A stretch of DNA of 5,470 nucleotides from Deltaproteobacteria bacterium (lineage in GTDB: Bacteria; JAEEML01): assembly GCA_016283195.1 (NCBI GenBank), contig JAEEML010000185.1, positions 1 to 5,470 on the forward strand, in the 5' to 3' direction. Below, one piece after another: positions 1-4,596 of this stretch. The notes beneath the pieces are model-generated. The model was not told where the DNA came from and did no database searches. It saw nothing but the letters and a program-made list of their open reading frames with translations. How positions within the stretch are numbered: the stretch's first letter is position 1; each line of letters starts with the position of its first letter. Both the position numbers and the translations under genes were made by a program.

Positions 1-111
1 GTTTGGCTTTCTATGCCGGCTTCCGATTTAGTGGCGGCTGTTATTTCGGCTCTACTTATGATACAGCTTTATAAGAGCTGGAAGCAAAAGGGCTATCTGG
101 AGGCGGCGTAA
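1..111 (+). CDS. MATE-family efflux transporter, C-terminal end (partial)
   Basis: The frame is open from the first base and ends at TAA 109-111, giving the last 36 residues of a protein that starts outside the window. The peptide begins VWLSMPASDLVAAVISALL and ends in a basic, hydrophilic tail (KSWKQKG...). A short amphipathic lead-in, one hydrophobic helix and a Lys-rich cytoplasmic end are what the last transmembrane helix of MATE/NorM-type drug:cation antiporters usually looks like, including the conserved Pro just before the helix. Only one helix is visible, so a polysaccharide flippase of the same MOP superfamily cannot be excluded; that would fit the polymerase-like gene 7 bp downstream. 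The tight spacing suggests co-transcription with that gene. Confidence 0.6.
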   Translation, partial: VWLSMPASDLVAAVISALLMIQLYKSWKQKGYLEAA

Positions 112-118
112 AAAGATA

Positions 119-1339
119 ATGAAGCTCAATTTTTCCAAAAATTCCGGCAATTTTGAGCTTGTTATCTGGACAATTTATTATCTGCTCATGTTTACTATCG
201 GCCGCTATCCGCTCTTTAAACAGGCGGTTATTTGGGGCGGCGGTGGCTTGGCTTTTGCCCTAACCACCAGATTTATTTACTATAATTTCAAGCAAATACC
301 TAAAGAATCAATACTTTTACTGGCTCTTTGGTTTTGGTCGCTCACCGGCGGTCTTTTGGCCATTGACATGCACGGATATTCGGAATACCTGCGCCTTTTG
401 GGGCAGCTGGTACTAATTGTGATATTCCTGGGCACAATTTACAAAAAGAGCACTGATAACACCTTGTTTTTACTGGCTATTATTATTCCTCCGCTCTTCA
501 TGCTGGGCGATTTGCTCTGGGGCCGCTCTTCACCGGATGTGGTGGCCATGGCGCTGGAAAGCGCCACCACCGAACGGGCTTCGGGCCTCGCCAACGACCC
601 AAACTTTTTCGGCATGTTTTGCTGCATGGGCAGTTGGGCCGCTCTCGCCACCATGAGCCATAGCAAAAAAAGAATTTTCGATATTATTTTAATCGTCTAT
701 CTGGGGGTGATGTTTTACGGGATTCTCATTGCCGCTTCTCGAAGTGCCTTTTTGGTTTATGCCCTCATTATCGCCGGCTGGGTCATTCTCTGTCTGCCGC
801 AAAAAGTGCCTTTAACCGGTCTGCGCCTCGTTTTGCTGGCCGCTTTTATTGTTTTGGCTCTTTTTGTCACCGAGTGGATTTTTAACAATACCTTTTTGGG
901 CAGCCGCAGTACTCAGGCTTTTGAAAACGCCGATGAGCAAAACCGCGTCCGCCTCCTGCTCTTCGGCCTGGAACTCTTTCTCGAAAGCCCCATCATCGGT
1001 CACGGTTTGGCCCAATTTGTGGTTTTGGAACCAACCGGCCACTATTCACATAATGATTTTATTGAACTTTTAGCTACCACCGGCCTCTTTGGCACCATAC
1101 TTTATCTTGCTGTTTTTATAAGTATATTTATAAAATTATACCGGGCGGCCAAATATTTTAAAAAGAGCGAAATCCATAATGAAATAATGCTTTACCTCAT
1201 AGCACTCGTTTTTTTACTGGCCTCCGGCACTTTTAATGTCAACTTTGCTTCCATGGACCGGGCCTTTTTTATGGCCATTCTCATCGGCATGGCCGGAAAA
1301 TTTGATAAACTGCGCCAGGAGACTATATCAAGAGGCTGA
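119..1339 (+). CDS. O-antigen ligase/polymerase (Wzy_C, O-antigen_lig) family membrane protein
   Basis: This is a 406-aa polytopic inner-membrane protein with about 11-12 hydrophobic segments (roughly residues 13-29, 34-54, 64-81, 93-107, 115-133, 164-180, 186-205, 207-226, 233-251, 318-341, 355-372 and 382-394). Family hallmarks are visible: GLANDPNFFG at 156-165, the SRSA motif at 207-210 following a membrane segment, and a large hydrophilic loop (about 252-316) ending in GHG (294-296) and the HNDFIELLATTGLFG block (311-325). In this family the loop carries the residues that handle the lipid-linked sugar donor. Members ligate O-antigen to lipid A core, polymerise repeat units, or glycosylate proteins; the sequence alone does not tell which. 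Length is typical. The ATG at 119 lies 7 nt after the upstream stop. A GGAGG at 99-103, inside the upstream gene, is 15 nt away, so translational coupling is likely. No glycosyltransferases are visible nearby, so the substrate is unknown. Confidence 0.85.
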   Translation: MKLNFSKNSGNFELVIWTIYYLLMFTIGRYPLFKQAVIWGGGGLAFALTTRFIYYNFKQIPKESILLLALWFWSLTGGLLAIDMHGYSEYLRLLGQLVLIVIFLGTIYKKSTDNTLFLLAIIIPPLFMLGDLLWGRSSPDVVAMALESATTERASGLANDPNFFGMFCCMGSWAALATMSHSKKRIFDIILIVYLGVMFYGILIAASRSAFLVYALIIAGWVILCLPQKVPLTGLRLVLLAAFIVLALFVTEWIFNNTFLGSRSTQAFENADEQNRVRLLLFGLELFLESPIIGHGLAQFVVLEPTGHYSHNDFIELLATTGLFGTILYLAVFISIFIKLYRAAKYFKKSEIHNEIMLYLIALVFLLASGTFNVNFASMDRAFFMAILIGMAGKFDKLRQETISRG

Positions 1340-1356
1340 TTCCTCACCATCTCACA

Positions 1357-1370
1357 TTCCCTGCAGGGAA
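1357..1370. repeat. 14-bp perfect palindrome downstream of the polymerase gene
   Basis: TTCCCTGCAGGGAA is a perfect inverted repeat 17 bp past the stop of the Wzy_C-family gene. There is no spacer and no following T-run, so it is a poor intrinsic terminator and could equally be a protein-binding site. It is not part of the duplicated leader that starts 11 bp further on, because nothing similar precedes the second leader at 4478. Confidence 0.4.
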
Positions 1371-1380
1371 ATTTCAGTGG

Positions 1381-1492
1381 CGCCCGCCGCAGGCGGGCGA
1401 TCGCGCTGATTTTTCAAAATTCTACAGGGTACCCTGTATATTAGGTCTTGAAAAGACCTAACGAATTTTTCCGTGCCCATGGGCACAAGGAG
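1381..1492 (+). promoter_or_regulatory. FISUMP leader, copy A: four tandem palindromes plus Shine-Dalgarno
   Basis: This is a structured leader in front of the FISUMP lipoprotein. In order it holds: a GC hairpin, CGCCCGCC-gca-GGCGGGCG (1381-1399); a 16-bp perfect palindrome, TACAGGGTACCCTGTA (1423-1438); a 9-bp stem, TTAGGTCTT-gaa-AAGACCTAA (1441-1461); a 14-bp palindrome, GTGCCCATGGGCAC (1473-1486); and the ribosome binding site AAGGAG (1487-1492), 6 nt before ATG 1499. A TATATT at 1437-1442 overlaps the end of the 16-bp palindrome and could be a -10 box, although no good -35 is seen; if so, the palindrome would be an operator and the next two hairpins would lie in the mRNA leader. The same unit, about 90% identical by eye, recurs at 4478-4588. 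No known riboswitch class is recognised. Confidence 0.75.
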
Positions 1493-1498
1493 TGCAGT

Positions 1499-2446
1499 AT
1501 GAAGAAGTGTAATCTCTTAGTCTCAGCAATGTTAACTCTGGCCCTCACGGCCTGCGGCGGTGCCGGCGAGCAAGGGCCGGAAGGGAAGCAAGGCCCCCAA
1601 GGACTCAAAGGTGATGCCGGCAGCGACGGCCAGCCGGGCAGCGACGGTGAAGGCTGTTATGTGGTGAAAAAAGATGCCGACCACGGCATTGTCATTTGCC
1701 CGGCCGATGGCTCTTCCTATGTCATCTATAGCCCGGAAAATCTGCCCAAAGCCAATGGCTTACCTAATGGCAATGGCGGCTATCTCTTTTGCAATGCTGG
1801 CTACTTTGGAGCGGAGTGTGAGGCCTGCGCCTGTGAGCATGGTACTTGCAATGACGGCTTAAACGGTAATGGTGAATGCTCTTGTGCCAAAGGTTACACC
1901 GGCAAAGATTGTTCTGTACTTGCCCTTGGTTACATGGCAGACACCACTGGCAAAGCCTATAAAACAGTTGTTATTGGTACAAAAGAATGGATGGCCGAAA
2001 ATATGGCTACCGACTCCGCCACCGATGGTTCTTCTGTTACTTGCTATGCCAATACCGATGCCGATCCAGACTTTGTGGAACATTACGGCTGCCTCTACAA
2101 CTTTGAAGAAGCGCAAAAAGTGTGCCCGGCCGGCTGGCATTTACCGATTTCAACCGAGTTTAGTGAATTACGAAATGCTGCCGGTGATAACAACCAAAGT
2201 AAATCAGATAATCTGCGTTCTAAATCTTGGAATGGCAATGATAGTCTTGGCTTTAACGCTCTCCCTGCCGGTTTATTCAATGGTAATACCTACAGCGATC
2301 AATATGTCGAAACCAGATTTTGGTCAGCAACAAAACAATCGGGCTCAGACAAACCTTTACTAATGCGGATAACCGAATCCAGTGCTAGTGATGCTATTGA
2401 CAATCTAAACTCGTCTGCTTATTCCGTCCGCTGTATTAAGGACTAA
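1499..2446 (+). CDS. FISUMP-domain lipoprotein with collagen-like and EGF-like modules
   Basis: This is a 315-aa predicted surface lipoprotein. I chose ATG 1499 over the in-frame ATG 1448 because AAGGAG sits 6 nt upstream of it, a lipoprotein signal peptide begins there, and 1448 lies inside the leader hairpin. Modules in order: signal peptide with lipobox LTAC and lipidated Cys19; ten Gly-X-Y collagen-like triplets (23-52); a cysteine-rich laminin/EGF-like region (98-138) with two C-x-x-GY-x-G-x-x-C units at 98-107 and 129-138; and a FISUMP domain (about 144-315). The last shows KTVVIGTKEWMAEN (155-168), YGCLYNFEEA, VCPAGWHLP (208-216), LGFNALPAG, RFWSA and the C-terminal YSVRCIKD. The layout suggests a membrane-anchored, stalk-mounted extracellular binding or adhesion protein. 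FISUMP function is unknown; the fold is probably C-type-lectin-like (inference). The gene is monocistronic. Its stop lies inside the antisense toxin remnant. Confidence 0.88.
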   Translation: MKKCNLLVSAMLTLALTACGGAGEQGPEGKQGPQGLKGDAGSDGQPGSDGEGCYVVKKDADHGIVICPADGSSYVIYSPENLPKANGLPNGNGGYLFCNAGYFGAECEACACEHGTCNDGLNGNGECSCAKGYTGKDCSVLALGYMADTTGKAYKTVVIGTKEWMAENMATDSATDGSSVTCYANTDADPDFVEHYGCLYNFEEAQKVCPAGWHLPISTEFSELRNAAGDNNQSKSDNLRSKSWNGNDSLGFNALPAGLFNGNTYSDQYVETRFWSATKQSGSDKPLLMRITESSASDAIDNLNSSAYSVRCIKD

Positions 2447-2561
2447 ACAGCGCTTTAATTCCCAAAAGGTCATTTTGCATTACCACAGCAGGGCGGATTT
2501 TAGTCGGTAGGCTACCAACCGGGTCACCAAAATCAATAAGCCAGATTTCACCATGTGTCAT
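2436..2561 (-). pseudogene. MazF/PemK-type toxin gene, 5' fragment only
   Basis: Read on the minus strand from ATG 2559-2561, this 41-codon ORF gives MTHGEIWLIDFGDPVGS followed by LPTKIRPAVVMQNDLLG. That matches the N-terminus of MazF/PemK endoribonuclease toxins: the GEIW-[LV]-[ID]-[FL] strand, the loop before the KxRPxVVxxND strand, and the conserved Arg. The family is usually about 110 residues, so two thirds are missing. The frame runs into sequence belonging to the 3' end of the FISUMP lipoprotein gene and stops at TAA 2436-2438. Homology between the two FISUMP copies extends to about 2456, so the toxin is cut at roughly that junction. The start overlaps the antitoxin-like ORF by 14 nt, the usual toxin-antitoxin coupling. 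The C-terminal part of the toxin fold is absent, so it is presumably inactive. The remainder was not found elsewhere in the window. Confidence 0.7.
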
Positions 2562-2763
2562 TCTTTAATTCCTCCCACATGGCATTCATAGAATTTCTAG
2601 CCACATCTTGCTCCAACTCGGAAAAGTCGGCTTCGCTCCTTTTATACTTCAATGATTCAAGCATCTTAGCCATTAAAACAATGGCCTGTTCATAAGAAAG
2701 TGCTAAAACCTGTTCGCTAAAATCAGAAAAAGCTGCATCACCCTTCTGGCCACCTCCAAACAC
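2548..2763 (-). CDS. Small antitoxin-like protein partnered with the MazF remnant
   Basis: This is a 71-residue acidic, Leu/Ala/Glu-rich ORF ending ...MWEELKNDTW and overlapping the toxin-fragment start by 14 nt, so position argues for a MazF-partner antitoxin. The segment SEQVLALSYEQAIVLMAKMLESLK resembles the helical repeat of small 'addiction module' antitoxins. No DNA-binding domain is recognised. The start is uncertain: the only in-frame start is GTG 2761-2763, with no Shine-Dalgarno and a stop just upstream. A better-looking ATG (2736-2738, preceded by AGAAGG 3 nt away) is out of frame by one base. One extra T in the T5 run at 2727-2731 would join it and give M-Q-L-F-S-D-F-S-E-Q. The gene is therefore either translated from GTG with an odd Gly-rich N-terminus, or frameshifted. 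It could also be decayed together with the toxin. Confidence 0.5.
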   Translation of the reverse strand: MFGGGQKGDAAFSDFSEQVLALSYEQAIVLMAKMLESLKYKRSEADFSELEQDVARNSMNAMWEELKNDTW

Positions 2764-2846
2764 TCTTTATAGCACATATTTTCATATTTCACCAGCGTCG
2801 CCCAATTTGGCTGGTCGCCCCGATCTCGGCTCGGCGATCAAATTAG

Positions 2847-2861
2847 CGCCCGCCACAGGCG
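2847..2861. repeat. Degenerate copy of the GC-rich hairpin
   Basis: CGCCCGCC-aca-GGCG repeats the left arm and half of the right arm of the hairpin found intact at 1381-1399 and 4478-4496; the last four bases of the right arm are lost. It is followed within 15 bp by the 32-bp repeat at 2876. Three occurrences in 5.5 kb suggest a dispersed REP-like element, but this copy is decayed. Confidence 0.5.
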
Positions 2862-2875
2862 TATGGCACGCTATT

Positions 2876-2907
2876 ACTCCGAAAATATGTGGCTAACCAC
2901 AACTTTT
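2876..2907 (-). repeat. 32-bp direct repeat, left copy (orphan ATPase leader)
   Basis: This copy matches 4179-4210 over all 32 bases and is in the same orientation, so the two copies bracket the ATPase gene. On the minus strand it reads AAAAGTTGTGGTTAGCCACA, then TATTTT and a terminal GGAGT. That gives a TGTGG-ttag-CCACA hairpin with a T-rich 3' side and a Shine-Dalgarno-like GGAG. It lies 16 bp past the ATPase stop. Here no proper gene follows: after GGAG there is only a GTG opening a 9-codon frame. It may act as a weak terminator for the ATPase mRNA, or be the leftover leader of a lost gene. Confidence 0.7.
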
Positions 2908-2922
2908 AGAAAGAAAGCAGCC

Positions 2923-4173
2923 TTATAGAATCTTATCGTTAAGCAAAAAATCCAGCAAACTGATTGTCTGAATACCCCACTCATCGGTTTTGGGTTTAAT
3001 GGTATCACCAACAATGATGATTTTTTTGAAATTATCTCTAATTGCCCAAAAAGGCCGCTCCTCCTGTGACTTTTTTTCCTCATTTGGCAGTTTAAAAGCC
3101 GACTGTATATAGATGCGCTCGGCACCACGATTCACCACAAAATCAACCTCAAGTTTCTGTCTAAAAGATTTGCCTGCCTCATTTTTTGACCAATTTTCAA
3201 CTAAACCGACATCAACGCTGTAGCCTCTCATTTTCAGTTCGTTATATATAATATTTTCCATAATATGCGGTTCTTCCTGCTGTCTAAAATTCAAAACAGA
3301 TGCTCTAAGGCCCATATCCGCAAAATAATACTTGCTCTCGGTACCAATATATTTTCTGCCTTTGACATCGTAACGGAGCGCCTCTTCGATTAAAAAAGCA
3401 TCCTGAAGGCAATCTATATAGAATTGTATGGTTTTATCTGTTACGGAATTATAGCCGCTTGATTTGAATGTATTGCTAATGCGCCTGGGATTCACTGTGG
3501 AGCCTATCGAAGAGGCAAGCACCTGAACAACTTTGGCAAGTCCCTCTGGATTTCGCAGGCGATTTCGTTCCAACACATCTTTTAAATATGTTAGTTCATA
3601 GAGATTTTTTAAGTAATTTATCTTCTTTTCTTCGGAATCAAATTGCAAAATCTGCGGTAGCCCACCGTATGTATAATACTCATTCCAGGCCTCTATCTTG
3701 TCCCCGCCTACGGCTGAATAGAATTCGGCAAACGAAAGCGGCCAAACACGGATTTCATCACCCCGCCCGCGAAATTCCGTCACCACATCTTTGGAGAGAA
3801 ATTTTGAATTGCTTCCGGAAACATAGACATCAAGCTGCGGATTATGCATCAGACTCAACAGGACTTCCACAAAACTGTCAGCCAGCTGAACTTCATCAAT
3901 GATAACATAATGGGTTTTTCCGTCATTTTTAATCTGAGAATCGATATAACTAAGAAGATTCTCCGGGTTCCTTAAACTTTTGCTGCGCAGGTCATCGAGG
4001 GCAAGCTTGATAATATGATTCTCTTCAATGCCCTTTTCTTTTAAGTAGTTGTAAAAAATCTTAAAAAGTAAAAAAGATTTTCCGGAACGGCGCATACCGG
4101 TAATGATCTTAATTAAGCCATTACCTGCGCCGGATATGAGCATATCAAGATATTTTTTACGCTGAATGAGCAT
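2923..4173 (-). CDS. AAA-family ATPase with DUF4143 domain (AAA_14 + DUF4143)
   Basis: This is a 416-aa protein. The frame extends 30 codons further upstream, but ATG 4171-4173 is preferred: GGAG (4180-4183) is 6 nt upstream, MLIQRKKYLD is a typical family start, and the extension would translate the 32-bp repeat. ATPase domain (about 1-150): Walker A GMRRSGKS (26-33), Walker B YVIIDE (89-94), sensor-like VSGSNS (118-123) with N122, and FRGRG (134-138) as candidate arginine finger. YGGLP (169-173) leads into a winged-helix-like middle region. The C-terminal DUF4143 domain (about 200-416) includes YYFADMGLR and a nuclease-like EVDFVV (342-347). Where a PD-(D/E)XK enzyme has E-x-K, this protein has Q357-S-A, so nuclease activity is doubtful. 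The family is abundant and of unknown function; defence or toxin-antitoxin roles are only suggestions. It stands alone, with its own leader. Confidence 0.88.
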   Translation of the reverse strand: MLIQRKKYLDMLISGAGNGLIKIITGMRRSGKSFLLFKIFYNYLKEKGIEENHIIKLALDDLRSKSLRNPENLLSYIDSQIKNDGKTHYVIIDEVQLADSFVEVLLSLMHNPQLDVYVSGSNSKFLSKDVVTEFRGRGDEIRVWPLSFAEFYSAVGGDKIEAWNEYYTYGGLPQILQFDSEEKKINYLKNLYELTYLKDVLERNRLRNPEGLAKVVQVLASSIGSTVNPRRISNTFKSSGYNSVTDKTIQFYIDCLQDAFLIEEALRYDVKGRKYIGTESKYYFADMGLRASVLNFRQQEEPHIMENIIYNELKMRGYSVDVGLVENWSKNEAGKSFRQKLEVDFVVNRGAERIYIQSAFKLPNEEKKSQEERPFWAIRDNFKKIIIVGDTIKPKTDEWGIQTISLLDFLLNDKIL

Positions 4174-4178
4174 AGTCC

Positions 4179-4210
4179 ACTCCGAAAATATGTGGCTAAC
4201 CACAACTTTT
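4179..4210 (-). promoter_or_regulatory. 32-bp direct repeat, right copy: ATPase 5' leader with hairpin and RBS
   Basis: This copy is identical to 2876-2907. On the minus strand it carries the TGTGG-ttag-CCACA hairpin and ends in the GGAG that serves as the ATPase ribosome binding site, 6 nt before ATG 4173. A possible -10 (TATTAC, RC at 4211-4216) lies right before it with a weak TTGTCA upstream, so transcripts could begin near the start of the repeat and carry the hairpin as their 5' end. The promoter part is tentative; the repeat and ribosome site are seen directly. Confidence 0.6.
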
Positions 4211-4216
4211 CGTAAT

Positions 4217-4477
4217 ACGATTGTCTTATTCTGACAAAAAATGCAAGGCCTTTCTGAAAACATTTAAAAAGATAATTTTCCCGGCCTTTAATATCGGTAA
4301 CCACGGCTTTTTAAGAGCCCTTTTCATCAGCTGGGTGTCGTTATAAGAGCGCTAAAGCAGTATCCATAACACCAATAATATAAACTTGAAGTCCCCGGTC
4401 TTAATCTTCGTTTTTTTGGCAATCAATGCACTTTTTTTACGATTTTTGGGGGAGTGAAACTTTTAGAGGCTTTATTT
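4217..4477. other. AT-rich intergenic stretch without a recognisable gene
   Basis: Both strands were read. Only short frames are present, for example a 34-codon minus-strand frame starting MKRALKKPWLPILKAG near 4330 and a Lys-rich minus-strand frame near 4380-4440. Neither resembles a known family or has a convincing ribosome site. The plus strand has T-runs (near 4411 and 4432) without a paired stem. The stretch separates the divergent ATPase leader from FISUMP leader copy B; homology to the region upstream of leader copy A stops at the GC hairpin at 4478. Confidence 0.5.
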
Positions 4478-4588
4478 CGCCCGCCGCAGGCGGGCGGATC
4501 GCGCCATTTTTCAAAATTTTACAGGGTACCCTGTATATTAGGTATTGAAAATACCTAAACCATTTTTCCGTGCCCATTGGCACAAGGA
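4478..4588 (+). promoter_or_regulatory. FISUMP leader, copy B: four palindromes plus Shine-Dalgarno
   Basis: This is the second copy of the structured leader: GC hairpin 4478-4496 (identical to copy A), 16-bp palindrome 4520-4535 (identical), 9-bp stem TTAGGTATT-gaa-AATACCTAA 4538-4558, final inverted repeat GTGCC-CATT-GGCAC 4570-4583, then AAGGA 4584-4588. The stem differs from copy A by a C to A change on one arm and the matching G to T on the other, so pairing is kept. In this copy the AAGGA lies 8 nt before an in-frame ATG (4597) within the FISUMP coding sequence. The candidate -10 TATATT (4534-4539) is kept as well. Confidence 0.75.
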
Positions 4589-4596
4589 AGGAATGG

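Noticed and set aside
1340-1380. Search for the missing 3' part of the mazF gene left of the FISUMP unit
   Set aside because: Minus-strand translation of this stretch shows no MazF C-terminal features, so a simple insertion splitting the toxin gene is not supported.
1381-1486. CRISPR-like array or integron attC sites
   Set aside because: The inverted repeats differ from each other and are not regularly spaced copies. The 32-bp repeat lacks the attC core consensus, and no integrase or cas gene is seen.
1448-1498. In-frame upstream ATG that would lengthen the FISUMP lipoprotein by 17 residues
   Set aside because: It lies inside the leader hairpin, has no Shine-Dalgarno, and would put a hydrophilic stretch before the lipoprotein signal peptide. 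ATG 1499 has AAGGAG at 6 nt.
1859-2140. Minus-strand frame opposite the FISUMP gene (and its counterpart at 4555-4746)
   Set aside because: The two frames resemble each other only because they mirror homologous FISUMP coding sequence; they have no ribosome site or recognisable domain.
2262-2446. FISUMP C-terminus as a diversity-generating retroelement variable region
   Set aside because: FWSA...SVRC resembles DGR target ends, but no reverse transcriptase, template repeat or Avd gene is present, and the differences between the two paralogues are not restricted to adenine positions.
3588-3902. 104-codon plus-strand frame within the ATPase gene
   Set aside because: It is antisense to a well-supported ATPase coding sequence and its translation has no family features.
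4174-4263. 30-codon N-terminal extension of the ATPase
   Set aside because: It translates the 32-bp repeat (…KVVVSHIFSE…), and the same residues appear in an unrelated frame at the other repeat copy. ATG 4173 has a good ribosome site and a family-like start.
4305-4324. Plus-strand hairpin GGCT...AGCC followed by CTTTT as a terminator
   Set aside because: The stem is only 4 bp with a 7-nt loop, and no plus-strand gene ends upstream of it.
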